Source of the DNA: Xenococcus sp. MO_188.B8
Lineage (GTDB): Bacteria; Cyanobacteriota; Cyanobacteriia; Cyanobacteriales; Xenococcaceae
Assembly: GCA_030065615.1 (NCBI GenBank)
Contig: JASJDR010000004.1
Location: forward strand, 30,807 to 94,806
DNA: 64,000 nucleotides
Direction: 5' to 3'
In this document: positions 1 to 9,026 of the stretch, one piece after another
How positions within the stretch are numbered: position 1 is the first letter of the stretch
Layout of the letters: each line of letters opens with the position of its first letter
Made by a program: the position numbers and the translations under genes
Notes under the pieces: generated by a model
What the model was told of the DNA's origin: nothing
Database searches by the model: none
Seen by the model: only the letters and a program-made list of their open reading frames with translations

Positions 1-1783
1 CTGAGACAACAGCTACTGCTTCTTCTTGTCCAATAACCCGGTGGTGTAAATGTCCTTCTAATTGGAGTAGTTTTTGTTTTTCTGATTCTAAAAGACGGTT
101 TATGGGGACACCTGTCCAATTAGCCACGATTTCGGCAATATCCGATTCGGTTACTTCTTCTCTGAGTAAAGCAGTCTCTTGAGATTGTAGTTCAATAAGT
201 TTTGTTTCTTTAGTTTCTAAGCTGCGTTGCAGGACTTCTAGCTTGCCATATTTTAACTGGGCGGCTTTTTCTAGGTCATAGGCTCTTTCTGCTTGTTCAA
301 CTTGGAGACGTAATTTTTCTTCTTCTTCCTTGAGAGAGTTGATTTCATCTAGCAATTCTTTTTCTGAGGTCCATTGGTCAGAAAGTTCTTGTTGTTTGCC
401 TTTTAATTCGTCGATTTCGGCTTGAATTTTTTGCAACCGTTCTTTAGATGCACGATCTACGGTTAACATACCAGGACGCTGACTTTCTCCCTCTAAAGAG
501 AGTTTTTCCATCTGAAGCTGCATGACTCGACGGTCGATAACTTCCAGTTCCACAGGTTTAGAAGTGATCTCCATTTTTAGTTTTGCGGCTGCTTCATCTA
601 CCAGGTCTATCGCTTTATCAGGTAAAAATCTTTCCGTAATATAACGATCCGATAAGGTTGCCGCAGCAACTAGAGCAGAATCGGTAATCTTAACTCCATG
701 ATGTACTTCGTAACGCTCCTTGAGTCCCCGTAAAATTGAAATCGTATCTTCTACTGTGGGTTGCTTAACGTAAACCTGTTGGAAGCGTCTTTCTAAGGCC
801 GGATCTTTTTCGATATGTTTGCGATATTCATCTAAGGTTGTCGCCCCAATACAACGCAACTCACCCCGAGCCAACATCGGTTTTAGCAAATTTCCTGCAT
901 CCATAGCTCCCCCTTCACGAGAACCGGCACCGACAACAGTATGCACCTCATCGATAAAGAGGACAATTTGTCCTTCCGACTCGGTTACTTCCTTCAGAAC
1001 ATTGCGCAAGCGATCTTCAAATTCTCCCCGATATTTTGCTCCGGCAATCAGACTTCCCATATCGAGACAAATTAACTGACGATTTTTCAAGGACTCAGGA
1101 ACATCCCCATTAACTATGCGTTGTGCCAGCCCTTCTGCGATCGCAGTCTTCCCAACCCCAGGTTCGCCAATTAACACAGGATTATTCTTCTGCCGACGGG
1201 AAAGTACTTGAATTACCCTTCTGATCTCCTCATCTCTACCAATTACCGGATCTAACCTCCCAGAACGGGCTGCTTCAGTGAGATCTCGTCCGTATTTTTC
1301 TAAGGATTGATATTGATCTTCTTGGTTTTGTTCGGTTACTTTCTGCGAACCTCGAATAGACTTGATCGTCTTTTCTAAATCTTGAGGATCGAGATTGAAA
1401 GCTCGTAAAGTACGTTTACCAATCCTTGTATCTTCAGCAAATGCGACTAAAATATGCCCTACAGAGATATACTTATCATCCCAACTTTGACGACAAGATT
1501 CTGCGCGATCAAGCATTTTATCAAGACCTTGACCAAGATAGAGTTGAGAGCCGCCAATTTTTGGTTGACGATGAGTAAATACTTCTATCTGCTTCTTGAG
1601 ACGCTCAACCTCAACATTAGATTTTTCTAAAATAGTACTAGCTAGCCCTTCCTGTTCCAGCAAAGCCAGGATGAGATGTTCTACTTCTAAATTTTGATTT
1701 TGAAATTGTTTAGCTATTTCCTGGGACTGAACAATCGCATTCCAAGCTTGTTCTGTAAATTTACTAGAATCGGTAGGCTGCAT
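1..1783 (-). CDS. clpB: ATP-dependent disaggregase ClpB, N-terminal 594 residues (partial)
   Basis: ClpB is the cytoplasmic Hsp100 disaggregase that threads aggregated protein through its hexamer together with DnaK. Reading leftwards from ATG at 1783 ([14 protein letters not shown]) the frame stays open to the window edge. It shows the Clp N-domain repeats, the first AAA+ module with Walker A GEPGVGKT (near 1150-1175) and Walker B LFIDEVH. Next comes the long, Glu/Lys/Gln-rich middle coiled coil that separates ClpB from ClpA and ClpC, and then the start of the second AAA module (VIGQEEAV) at the edge. About two thirds of a usual ClpB (roughly 870 residues) is present. The 3' end lies outside, so integrity of the second ATPase cannot be judged. 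The gene is divergent from anything to its right except a possible small RNA. Confidence 0.95.
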   Translation of the reverse strand, partial: MQPTDSSKFTEQAWNAIVQSQEIAKQFQNQNLEVEHLILALLEQEGLASTILEKSNVEVERLKKQIEVFTHRQPKIGGSQLYLGQGLDKMLDRAESCRQSWDDKYISVGHILVAFAEDTRIGKRTLRAFNLDPQDLEKTIKSIRGSQKVTEQNQEDQYQSLEKYGRDLTEAARSGRLDPVIGRDEEIRRVIQVLSRRQKNNPVLIGEPGVGKTAIAEGLAQRIVNGDVPESLKNRQLICLDMGSLIAGAKYRGEFEDRLRNVLKEVTESEGQIVLFIDEVHTVVGAGSREGGAMDAGNLLKPMLARGELRCIGATTLDEYRKHIEKDPALERRFQQVYVKQPTVEDTISILRGLKERYEVHHGVKITDSALVAAATLSDRYITERFLPDKAIDLVDEAAAKLKMEITSKPVELEVIDRRVMQLQMEKLSLEGESQRPGMLTVDRASKERLQKIQAEIDELKGKQQELSDQWTSEKELLDEINSLKEEEEKLRLQVEQAERAYDLEKAAQLKYGKLEVLQRSLETKETKLIELQSQETALLREEVTESDIAEIVANWTGVPINRLLESEKQKLLQLEGHLHHRVIGQEEAVAVVS

Positions 1784-2074
1784 ACTAAAGGTTACGATAA
1801 ATAGATTAGTTCTTATAAAATCTGTTTTAGTCGTAAGTATAGCAAGGTTGGGTTGTTTCCGTGAATACGGAGATTAGGGACTAGGGCATTGGGCACTTAG
1901 TATAAAGATGAGAGATTAAGGATGAGGTAATAAGTAATTTCCTTACTTTCCGTATCTTACTCTTGCCGATCTTGCTCGTTCCTTACTTTCTGCCAAACAA
2001 AAAGCTCCCTAACATTTAATTTCTTAGAGAACTTTTTTTTCTATTCGGTCTAGAGTAGATCTACAATGTGAAGA

Positions 2075-2134
2075 GTTTGATTAGCGTCATTCCCAAGTTT
2101 AGATTCTGCTTAGTCTAATGACTAAGCTTTTTTT
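2075..2134 (+). ncRNA. Candidate small RNA ending in an orphan terminator
   Basis: A TACAAT hexamer at 2062-2067 resembles a -10 element. About 65 bases on, a perfect hairpin with a T-run ends the stretch. No rightward protein gene lies between clpB and this terminator, so a short rightward transcript of about 60 nt is the simplest reason for it. No good -35 is visible, and no known family (for example the Yfr1 core) is recognised. This is inference from signals only. Confidence 0.3.
2108..2134 (+). terminator. Perfect intrinsic terminator, rightward
   Basis: The stem GCTTAGTC / GACTAAGC has eight paired bases and a TAAT loop, followed directly by seven T. On the opposite strand there is no T-run, so it acts rightwards rather than as the nblA terminator. 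Confidence 0.75.
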
Positions 2135-2199
2135 CGTTTCTCTTCACGATTATTTTGAATTAGACAGCACAAAATCTATAACCTCGATCCAAATAAGTA

Positions 2200-2367
2200 T
2201 TAAGCAGTTTTTAGAAGCTGCTTCATCAGATTATCTTTGACCATCATTTGACGGAACATTTCTAATAAATATTCCTGAGCTTGTTCTTTCGTGAGATCTT
2301 GCACTTGCTCTTGTAGAACCTTTAATTTAAACTGTTGCTCCATGCTTAATTTTGCAGATATATCCAT
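2200..2367 (-). CDS. nblA: Phycobilisome degradation protein NblA (55 aa)
   Basis: NblA is the small adaptor that binds phycobiliproteins and recruits the Clp protease to dismantle phycobilisomes during nutrient starvation. The 55-residue product starts MDISAKLSMEQQFKL and contains the family pattern L(S/T)xEQ...F, then VQDLTKEQAQEYLLEMF, RQMMVKDNLM and a basic C-terminal tail, LLKTA. Length and the two-helix layout fit NblA. An AAGGAG ribosome-binding site sits just upstream of the ATG. Its neighbour clpB is an Hsp100 relative of NblA's partner ClpC; no functional link is implied. No clear NtcA box (GTA-N8-TAC) was seen upstream. Confidence 0.9.
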   Translation of the reverse strand: MDISAKLSMEQQFKLKVLQEQVQDLTKEQAQEYLLEMFRQMMVKDNLMKQLLKTA

Positions 2368-2667
2368 ACGCTTACTCCTTACTAAAGTGGATGACTAATT
2401 GCAAAAAGCGAAAGTCATAAAAACTTTTACTTTTTTAATTAGGTTATTTTTTTATAAATTTAGCACAAGATAACAATATGTCCAACTTGTCAAGCGATAA
2501 CCATAGTCATTAATAAAAATTAATATTATGGATTAGCAACTTGAATGCTTTTTTGTATAATTCGATGCGAAAAAATAAAAAAAAACTGCTATATTGGATA
2601 ATTTTTCTTAAGAGAATTTCAACCAAGGTCATAAAGTACGGGAAAACGCTCTAATTGCGAAATCAAA

Positions 2668-3054
2668 TTATCTGATGGCATTGGTGACGGCCAAAGTATC
2701 AATATATTGTCTAAACTTGATTACTTTGCCATTTTTTAATGTCCAGATAGAAGCTGTCGGTGCTTGCATCTTCTTGCCAGTCGCTTTATAAATACCACTA
2801 TCAGTCCCCAGAGTAACTACAATATCACCTGCATCAATAAACTGGTCTACATTTGCTGTAAAGTTATCCCACTCTGCCCCAATCTTGGCAAAAACTCCAT
2901 TCAAGACTGCTTCGTATCCTTGGAAAACACCGCCATAAGGAATTCCATCTGATTCGATCCACTCTACAGAAGGATCTATCAATGCAGATATAGAATCCAT
3001 GTCGCCTTCCGCAAATGCTTGATAAAGTCTTTTGATGATATCAACGTTACTCAT
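2668..3054 (-). CDS. SnoaL/NTF2-like fold protein (128 aa)
   Basis: A small single-domain protein of the NTF2/SnoaL superfamily. It starts MSNVDIIKRLYQAFAEGDMD, followed by a conserved tryptophan segment (VEWIESDGIPYGG), the VFAKIG.EWDNF helix and the IVVTLGTDSGIYKATGKK strand pair. It ends with the typical WTLKNGKVIKFRQYIDT motif. Members act as small-molecule isomerases or cyclases or simply as ligand-binding cups, and the substrate cannot be predicted here. It stands alone, with about 300 featureless AT-rich bases before nblA and about 400 before the CHAT operon. Confidence 0.75.
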   Translation of the reverse strand: MSNVDIIKRLYQAFAEGDMDSISALIDPSVEWIESDGIPYGGVFQGYEAVLNGVFAKIGAEWDNFTANVDQFIDAGDIVVTLGTDSGIYKATGKKMQAPTASIWTLKNGKVIKFRQYIDTLAVTNAIR

Positions 3055-3272
3055 GAGTTATCTTTCCACTAATTAATTATTGATAGCTTTTACCTATAAA
3101 AGATTTAAAATCGTTTTTTTACATTTATTAACGAAAAAATTAATTTTTGGAAAATCTTGGAATTAGTTTTAACCCGTGATATTATTAATTTCATAATGGG
3201 AATAGTTGGATTTACTGATGAGAGTCACCACTTCCATTATGAAGAATTAAAACTACAATATCATCAGCGATC

Positions 3273-3326
3273 AGGCAAAGCCTGGCACTTCGTGGTCTCG
3301 CAAAGCGAGGCGCTACGCGATTGCCT
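3273..3326. repeat. REP-like imperfect palindrome
   Basis: Outer arms AGGCAA / TTGCCT enclose CTTCG, CTCGC and GCGAG blocks that can fold into a compound hairpin. The GC content jumps against the AT-rich surroundings. It lies in the roughly 410-base gap between the SnoaL-like gene and the CHAT gene and resembles other modular repeats in this window (7583, 22430, 24300, 44380 and 59330). An open frame crossing it (3157-3348) is not believed to be a gene. Confidence 0.6.
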
Positions 3327-3466
3327 TGAGTCAACCCTTATTTACTAAAAGCAATATCAAGGAAAATTAAACTTTTTAGATTGCATGTTTTTGTAAGATT
3401 TTCTTGAGTTTCATAGATGTTTATGATGTTTTTTTTGACTTGACACAAACATTGTTTAGTTACAGG

Positions 3467-6160
3467 CTAATCAATATCACAACCTTTATCACTTATTGGA
3501 ATCTGTCCTTCGATTGGAACAAATTTTAAACCGTACTCGTTATTAGCCTTCTCCACATCAACCAATCTTACTGGGGGATTCTTGCGATCGCCACTCTTGG
3601 GGCTGTCAAACTGAATTTTTCCAGTTACTCCACATACTTTAAATTTAGGATCTGCTAATGTTTGTTGTATCCCTTTGCGAGTTGGTCTTTTGCTTTTTGA
3701 TAAGGCTTCAATCAAGGTGCGAGTCGCATCATATGCTGCGGCTGTATTCTCATTAATGTATCCCTTCCAAAATGTGTTAGATTTTGCTGAGAATTCTGGG
3801 CTATCACTTCGATGCCATTGTTGAAAAACAACGAGCTTCTCAAGAGCCGGTAGTTCTCCAATTTCAAGAGTTTTTGCCGAGTAGAGCGTTGATGCTCCCA
3901 CAATCCAATTACGACCATTATTTGCTTCGATCAGATTGATAGCATTGTTTTGAGCATCAGTAACTTCCCCATCTGGAAACAAAACAATAGCTGTTTCTCC
4001 TTTTGACTGCAATTCCTTTATCGCTTTTTCTGCATTGAAACTAGATTTAGTCAAATCAAATTGGTTTATTTTGAGCACTTTTCCTCCTTTTTGTTCGAAG
4101 ATCTTTTTAAAATCTTTCCAAAGAGAGTAGGTAAATGGAGAACGAGGATTATAAAATATAGCTGCTTGTTTCTGACCTTCTTGAATCAAATAGTTAGCTA
4201 AAGACTCAGCTTCCAACTGAGTATTACCTGCAAGCCGAAAGAAATAGTCTCTAGGCTCTTCTGTAAGTTCATATGTTGTGCTTCCGGGAGATATTAAAAC
4301 CAGATTATTAGAGTTTAAAATATCTACCATTGCCATAGTAACTTCACTGCTGTAACTACCAACTACTCCTAGAATATTCCGTTGTTTAGAAATTAGATTG
4401 GCTATCTGTTTTGCTTGCTGTTCATTATTGGCTGAATCTACTATTAAAACTTTTAAACCAAAACCATTAATTGCCTGACCTTCAAGTAAATTTTGACCAG
4501 GTAAATCTTGAGCCAGTTCATCATTGCGATCAAAAAGTCCTAAATTTACTTCAGTTTGTGCTTGTGCGAATCCTCGCAAAAGTTCTTTAGCTAGAGCTGT
4601 ATCTCTTGAACCATTTGGTTTTTGAACGATGGGAATTATCACAGCCATTGTATGGTATTTAGCTTGATTAGCATCTAGTAAGGCATTATTCAGGTAAATT
4701 AAAGTTTCCGGATCTGGATGGGACTGTTTCCATGATTGGCTAAGTAAATTAAATGCTTTTTGATAGTTATCAGTTGTCAGAAAACAATCTTGCCATTTTT
4801 TTCTGGTTCTTTGACTAAAAATTCCTAAGTAATTTCTTAGGGGTTCTTTGCAACCTGCAAATAACTCTACAGCTCTTAGTTTGTCACGGGTTCCAGACTC
4901 TGTAAACAGTATTTCTTCCCCATAACTTAAATTGTCTCTTATAGGTGCAAAAATTGCTTTCGCAAAGTAAGAACCTGTAATACCTATAAGTGCTAAGGCA
5001 GTGGCTGCTAATGCCAGTTTCACTTTATTCCTCCTGTTTTTCTGTTGTCTCTCAACTCTGACACCGTGAAGATCTTGCCAAGTTGGAGGAACTTCTGCGG
5101 GATTCTGAAATAGTACAGGTAACCAACTAGCACAGATAAAGTCTTTTTCTATCGCCTGTAAACTTTGACGCGCCGTTTGCATAGCAATATTTAAAGACTT
5201 TCCATTAGCAAATGCTGAGAGAAACTCCTTCAAGAATTTTTGAGCTACTTGATCTGGTATTGGTTCCCGCATGACAATTAGTTGTGGAATGGAATATTTA
5301 GTTAATAATTTCTTTGCCAGTCCTAAACCATCACAAGAATTAAAAATAGCTAATCTTAGCCCATTTTCAACTGATTTTTTTAAAGCATATTCTAAGTCAT
5401 CAAAGGTTATGTGATCATTCTTATTAAGAAAAATATAGCCATTTTTATTGTCTGTTTGAGAAAAACTGTGACCAGCAAAAAAGAAAATATCCCAACCTTC
5501 ATTGTCTCTAAGAGATTTGTTTAAAATCTCTCGATCAGGTTCAACTAGAAACTGGATCTCTGCTTGAGTATCTTTTTCAAGATCTTCTAGAAATTTTCGA
5601 TCTTCTTTAATATCAATTCCAACACTGTTACCCAAAACAGCCAAAATTCTGCCTTTCTTACGATTAGTCGATAAATGTGACAGATGTTCATACTCATTTG
5701 AAATAAAAGCAATTTCAGCATTCTTATAGGACATTAAAGTATCCCAGAGATGCCAAGGAAGACGTTGCAATTGAATATCCGCAGTTTGAATAATTACACG
5801 AATATTTTCCGAGCGATTTAATTCTCTTTCAAAAGCTCGTCCAAGAGGAATAAAACCTTTAGATTTTAGCCAATTATTCAAGTTGTTATTTAATTTATCA
5901 GCCAACTCCCTTGCTTCATCTTTTCCAATGAGAGAAGTGCTGCTTTGTTTTCTAAACCTTATTTCTCGGAGAGAAAATCCCAAACTTGGATATATTAAAC
6001 GCCAACGATTATAGATTTCTAGTAATTCTGGGGCTGGAGGTAATTCTCCAGGGATTTCTTGTGATGGACTTTTGCCATCTTCTCCAATTCTCAGAGTAAC
6101 TTTAAATCCTTCTTCAAGACTTCCTCCCTTATGAAAACTAAAGATAGCTAATTTGCTCAT
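3467..6160 (-). CDS. Membrane CHAT-protease receptor with periplasmic-binding-protein domain (897 aa)
   Basis: The N-terminal half is a CHAT (caspase HetF-associated with TPR) peptidase domain. The presumed catalytic dyad is His231 in FFFAGHSFSQ and Cys276 in AIFNSCDGLG, within an alpha/beta caspase-like fold (about residues 100-350). A basic linker (RQQKNRRNK) precedes one hydrophobic segment at about 380-402 (LALAATALALIGITG). The C-terminal part (about 490-890) is a type-1 periplasmic-binding/ANF-receptor fold with MAVIIPIVQKPNGS, ILGVVGSYSSEVT and LVLISPGSTTYEL. The layout implies a cytoplasmic protease coupled through one membrane helix to an extracytoplasmic ligand sensor; ligand and substrate are unknown. 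It is third in a minus-strand operon after an XRE regulator and a DUF1822-like protein (24-base gap). Family knowledge: CHAT proteins act in cyanobacterial differentiation, signalling and several defence systems. Confidence 0.85.
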   Translation of the reverse strand: MSKLAIFSFHKGGSLEEGFKVTLRIGEDGKSPSQEIPGELPPAPELLEIYNRWRLIYPSLGFSLREIRFRKQSSTSLIGKDEARELADKLNNNLNNWLKSKGFIPLGRAFERELNRSENIRVIIQTADIQLQRLPWHLWDTLMSYKNAEIAFISNEYEHLSHLSTNRKKGRILAVLGNSVGIDIKEDRKFLEDLEKDTQAEIQFLVEPDREILNKSLRDNEGWDIFFFAGHSFSQTDNKNGYIFLNKNDHITFDDLEYALKKSVENGLRLAIFNSCDGLGLAKKLLTKYSIPQLIVMREPIPDQVAQKFLKEFLSAFANGKSLNIAMQTARQSLQAIEKDFICASWLPVLFQNPAEVPPTWQDLHGVRVERQQKNRRNKVKLALAATALALIGITGSYFAKAIFAPIRDNLSYGEEILFTESGTRDKLRAVELFAGCKEPLRNYLGIFSQRTRKKWQDCFLTTDNYQKAFNLLSQSWKQSHPDPETLIYLNNALLDANQAKYHTMAVIIPIVQKPNGSRDTALAKELLRGFAQAQTEVNLGLFDRNDELAQDLPGQNLLEGQAINGFGLKVLIVDSANNEQQAKQIANLISKQRNILGVVGSYSSEVTMAMVDILNSNNLVLISPGSTTYELTEEPRDYFFRLAGNTQLEAESLANYLIQEGQKQAAIFYNPRSPFTYSLWKDFKKIFEQKGGKVLKINQFDLTKSSFNAEKAIKELQSKGETAIVLFPDGEVTDAQNNAINLIEANNGRNWIVGASTLYSAKTLEIGELPALEKLVVFQQWHRSDSPEFSAKSNTFWKGYINENTAAAYDATRTLIEALSKSKRPTRKGIQQTLADPKFKVCGVTGKIQFDSPKSGDRKNPPVRLVDVEKANNEYGLKFVPIEGQIPISDKGCDID

Positions 6161-6184
6161 TTGTTTCTAAATCAATAATCTATA

Positions 6185-7063
6185 TTAAATCCTACATAAC
6201 TGCCTATATATAGGCTCCTCGCCATGAACAATGTCAACTCTAAATCGATCATTAATTTGACCATGTAAAAATGTCCTAAGTCCCAGATCTCTTGTTGTTT
6301 GGGGTTGGATTATCGCAGTTTCATCATTGTCTAAATTTTTAACAATTAGATTTGTCTCTGCGGACAACGCTGAGCTGTCAATACAACGAATTCCTAGAGT
6401 AATTTCGTATGTCTTCTCCTCCACTCGGAGAATTCCTATGATTAAGGCGATTGGTGTGTTGCTTGTGCTAGGAATCCTTTTAGCGATTTCCCTATAACCT
6501 CGATGTGGCGATGGCGGAAGTTCTCTGATAAGATTTGATGGGTCACTCCAACCAGTGGGATAAACATTGTAGTTTGTTAATAATTCATGTAGATTAATCT
6601 CAGTTATTTCAGAATTAATCACTGAAGAGTCAACCAGATCTCCAGCTAGACACTGCAAAAACTCTTCTGGAGAGTAGATCTTGACAACAGTCGAAAAAGA
6701 ATATATTGGGCTTACCGTCACAATTGAGTCTATTCTCTGGCGGGTCGCATAGGCAACCATGAATGAGCCTTCGACAGCCTCAAGATATTCATCGTGAGGG
6801 TTTTCAAATTCTGCAACTGTCAGCTCTTCACTTGGGAGATAATGCAGGACTTGTTTGAGCTTTTCAATAATTATATCGGGATTTTCATATTCATCTAGTT
6901 TATAGCGAATAATTTGCCAGCTTAAAGCGATAATATAACACTTGATATCGCGATTAGTTATTATTTCACTCAATAATCGTTTCAATAACTCATACTCGTC
7001 TCTTTCATCAACAAGAGCTTGTAAAAAAAATAATATAACTTGAGCTGAGACAATTATCTGCAT
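6185..7063 (-). CDS. Unrecognised protein of CHAT operon, DUF1822-like (292 aa)
   Basis: The N-terminal part is helical (LFFLQALVDERDEYELLKRLLSEI is split across two helices). The C-terminal half is beta-rich: YEITLGIRCIDSS, TNLIVKNLDNDETAIIQ, then a final FRVDIVHGEEPIYRQLCRI. This distribution, and the habit of sitting beside CHAT genes, recall cyanobacterial DUF1822 proteins, but I assign that only tentatively. AGGTG precedes the ATG. It lies 24 bases upstream of the CHAT receptor and 28 bases downstream of the XRE gene, so all three are probably co-transcribed. It could be an adaptor or substrate of the protease; no catalytic motif is visible. Confidence 0.55.
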   Translation of the reverse strand: MQIIVSAQVILFFLQALVDERDEYELLKRLLSEIITNRDIKCYIIALSWQIIRYKLDEYENPDIIIEKLKQVLHYLPSEELTVAEFENPHDEYLEAVEGSFMVAYATRQRIDSIVTVSPIYSFSTVVKIYSPEEFLQCLAGDLVDSSVINSEITEINLHELLTNYNVYPTGWSDPSNLIRELPPSPHRGYREIAKRIPSTSNTPIALIIGILRVEEKTYEITLGIRCIDSSALSAETNLIVKNLDNDETAIIQPQTTRDLGLRTFLHGQINDRFRVDIVHGEEPIYRQLCRI

Positions 7064-7091
7064 TTTTCACCTCTAATCTTTTATTGACTTT

Positions 7092-7418
7092 TTATATCTG
7101 TTTTTTCCTAATTAACATTTTCTGTATTTCTTTAATGATTACTTCTGGTTCATTATGTTTGGTTTCATCAACCCCAACATGAACTGTTTGCTTTTGATAC
7201 TCAATCAAGTCTTCTGCTCTGCAATTGAGAACTTTACAAAGATTCACAAACCTCTCAAGTTGCTCTAAGCCAGCTCTTCCGCTTTCCCAATTCTGAACTG
7301 TTGTCTCAGTAATTCCTAGTTTCTTTGATAGTTGCAACTGAGTGAGTCCTACTTTCTCACGTAGTTCAGAAATTTTCGATTTAGCTATTTTGTTAATAAT
7401 CTTTTCTTTCCTATTCAT
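7092..7418 (-). CDS. XRE-family helix-turn-helix regulator (108 aa)
   Basis: A Cro/C1-type HTH occupies residues about 15-70: ISELREKVGLTQLQLSKKLG, then ITETTVQNWESGRAG, followed by LERFVNLCKVLNCRAEDL. A short charged tail (EVIIKEIQKMLIRKK) follows. It is the first gene of the operon that continues into the DUF1822-like protein and the CHAT receptor, so it probably regulates that operon. Its upstream gap faces the toxin-antitoxin pair at 7762-9026. Confidence 0.85.
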   Translation of the reverse strand: MNRKEKIINKIAKSKISELREKVGLTQLQLSKKLGITETTVQNWESGRAGLEQLERFVNLCKVLNCRAEDLIEYQKQTVHVGVDETKHNEPEVIIKEIQKMLIRKKQI

Positions 7419-7761
7419 ATTAGTAGTACTTTATTCGTGGAAAACCTACAGAGAATTCACTCTTAAGATATTTAAACCGCGTCCAGATAGAGAACTGGAG
7501 TTTTGAGAGAAAGGAGTCAGGAGTCAGAAGCTGGGAGTTAGGTATTTCTGGTTCAAAATATTGACCTTTTTGAAAACTAGCGGTGCGACTCCGGTCGGGT
7601 TTCCTGACCTAGGGAACGCGCACCAAGAGAAGGGTTTCAAAGTAAACGCGGTTTAAGTGGTTACTACAGTAACCATAAAACTAATTTAACACTAAATTAA
7701 TTTACAGTCAACAAAAAAATTCAAATAAATGCTATGATTACTTTACGAAATATCTCTTGAA
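7419..7761. promoter_or_regulatory. Divergent control region between CHAT operon and RES toxin-antitoxin genes
   Basis: This 343-base gap separates two divergent regulator-led units, so it must hold both promoters. It contains two copies of an AAACCGCG motif (around 7475 and 7645). In its middle sits the modular repeat at 7583-7640. No operator can be assigned with confidence. Confidence 0.4.
7583..7640. repeat. Modular dispersed repeat with GCGCACCAAGAGAA box
   Basis: The block includes CGACTCCGGTCGGG (hairpin) and GAACGCGCACCAAGAGAAGG at 7614-7633. The latter 20-mer recurs exactly, inverted, at 50260-50279 inside a coding region. A shorter match is at about 59373, and a related box is at about 22480. 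Confidence 0.7.
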
Positions 7762-8394
7762 ATGAAGCAAAAGAAAATGGCTGCTATGAAAAAGCCAAAG
7801 TTAGATCCAGCTGCGAGAGCTGATAAGTATGGCACTGAATCTATCAACCGCTTTAAAGAAATTGTGACATCTTTATCTGAAGAAGGCAAAAAGAAGCTTA
7901 ACGAAAGGTTGATAACTTTAGTTAATTCAATTTGTTCCAAAGCTGAGGAGCAGACTTTAGCTGATGCAATAGCAGGAAAAACCTATAGTGCAAAAGAAAT
8001 TAAAGAATTAAAACTGCTGAACTTGATGAACTCTTTTGCCGAAAGAGCCAAACTACTCCAAAACACAATCACTTCAACAGAAGTTGCGAAACTCTTGTCT
8101 TGTAGTTCCAGACAAACCCCTTTAGATCGGGTCAAAAATCAGACTTTGATCGCTGTGAAAGATAACGGTCAGTGGAAATATCCTTTGTGGCAATTTGACT
8201 CAGAAGGAGAAGATGGTGTTGTTCATGGCTTACCAGAGACTATTCAAACCCTACAGGTATCTAATCTCGCTAAAGTCAGTTGGCTAACTCGTCCTAATTC
8301 TAGATTCAATAATTTAACTCCGCTGCAAATGCTCAAGAAAGGAGAAACTCAGCAGGTACTTAATGAAGCAGTGGGAGTAGGATTGACTCAATAA
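7762..8394 (+). CDS. Putative antitoxin of RES-type toxin-antitoxin pair (210 aa)
   Basis: The N-terminal part is very basic (MKQKKMAAMKKPKLDP). A helical middle includes a possible DNA-binding segment, ITSTEVAKLLSCSSRQTPLD. The C-terminal segment WLTRPNSRFNNLTPLQMLKKG resembles the C-terminal domain of Xre/MbcA/ParS antitoxins, which pair with RES-domain toxins. Its TAA stop overlaps the ATG of the next gene by one base (TAATG), the translational coupling common in toxin-antitoxin modules. Expected role: bind and block the toxin and autoregulate the pair. The assignment relies on the C-terminal motif and the partner gene; the N-terminal extension is longer than in the compact MbcA type. Confidence 0.7.
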   Translation: MKQKKMAAMKKPKLDPAARADKYGTESINRFKEIVTSLSEEGKKKLNERLITLVNSICSKAEEQTLADAIAGKTYSAKEIKELKLLNLMNSFAERAKLLQNTITSTEVAKLLSCSSRQTPLDRVKNQTLIAVKDNGQWKYPLWQFDSEGEDGVVHGLPETIQTLQVSNLAKVSWLTRPNSRFNNLTPLQMLKKGETQQVLNEAVGVGLTQ

Positions 8395-9026
8395 TGGTAG
8401 AGATTACATTTCCACCTCCTGACCCACAAATATCTGTATCGCCTGTTTTTGAGATCTTAACCTTAGGGTCAAAATTGAGGAGGATTTTCGACCCTACTAA
8501 ATACGACACTCAAGCAACTAGTTTTCGTCATTATGGTCCTATTGGACGCTTTGATCATCAAAGAGGTTCTTTAGATAAACCTAATTATGATGCAGAAAGA
8601 GGCATCAACTACTGGGGTTTTGAGCTAAGTTGTTGTTTAGTGGAAGTTTTTGGTGATACTAGAGTAATTGAAACTGAAAATAAAGAAGTAGCTTTAGTTG
8701 AACTCACCAAATCAATTAAATTATTAGATTTACGGGGTTCGGGTGCTATGAAAGCAGGTACAGTGAGTGCAATCACTCAAACAGCACAGCGCAATCTTTC
8801 ACAAGCTTGGAGTTCCTATTTCTACGAATATCCTGAACTATATGGTGAAATTGATGGATTGCTTTTCAACAATGCCCATAATAATGAAGCTGCGATCGCG
8901 TTATATGAAAGAGCGCGACCTCAGTTAGATGCTGCCAAGATAGATTCTTTACCTTTAGAGGCAACTGCTTTGTATCCTGCGATCTCTGACTGTGCGATAA
9001 AAAATAATTTGATTTTTGACTATTAA
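8394..9026 (+). CDS. RES-domain toxin, NAD+-degrading family (210 aa)
   Basis: RES toxins (MbcT/Res family) deplete cellular NAD+ by phosphorolysis or hydrolysis. The RES signature elements are present in order: an arginine near the start of the domain (KLRRIFDP), the GPIGRFDH loop, a glutamate within ELSCCLVEVFGD, and a small-residue/serine region later. It ends LYPAISDCAIKNNLIFDY. The start overlaps the antitoxin stop by one base. The 3' end overlaps the convergent murJ stop by three bases. Together with the upstream gene it forms a type II toxin-antitoxin module, adjacent to and divergent from the CHAT operon. Confidence 0.78.
   Translation: MVEITFPPPDPQISVSPVFEILTLGSKLRRIFDPTKYDTQATSFRHYGPIGRFDHQRGSLDKPNYDAERGINYWGFELSCCLVEVFGDTRVIETENKEVALVELTKSIKLLDLRGSGAMKAGTVSAITQTAQRNLSQAWSSYFYEYPELYGEIDGLLFNNAHNNEAAIALYERARPQLDAAKIDSLPLEATALYPAISDCAIKNNLIFDY

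Larger units (their letters stand above)
1784..2199. other. Intergenic region between clpB and nblA
   Basis: There is no credible protein gene here. The stretch holds the clpB upstream region, T-rich DNA around 2030-2040, and an orphan intrinsic terminator at 2108-2134 (listed separately) that points rightwards although no rightward gene precedes it. Confidence 0.6.

Noticed and set aside
3157..3348. 63-codon rightward frame
   Set aside because: Its second half is the REP-like palindrome, and no ribosome site or family is seen.
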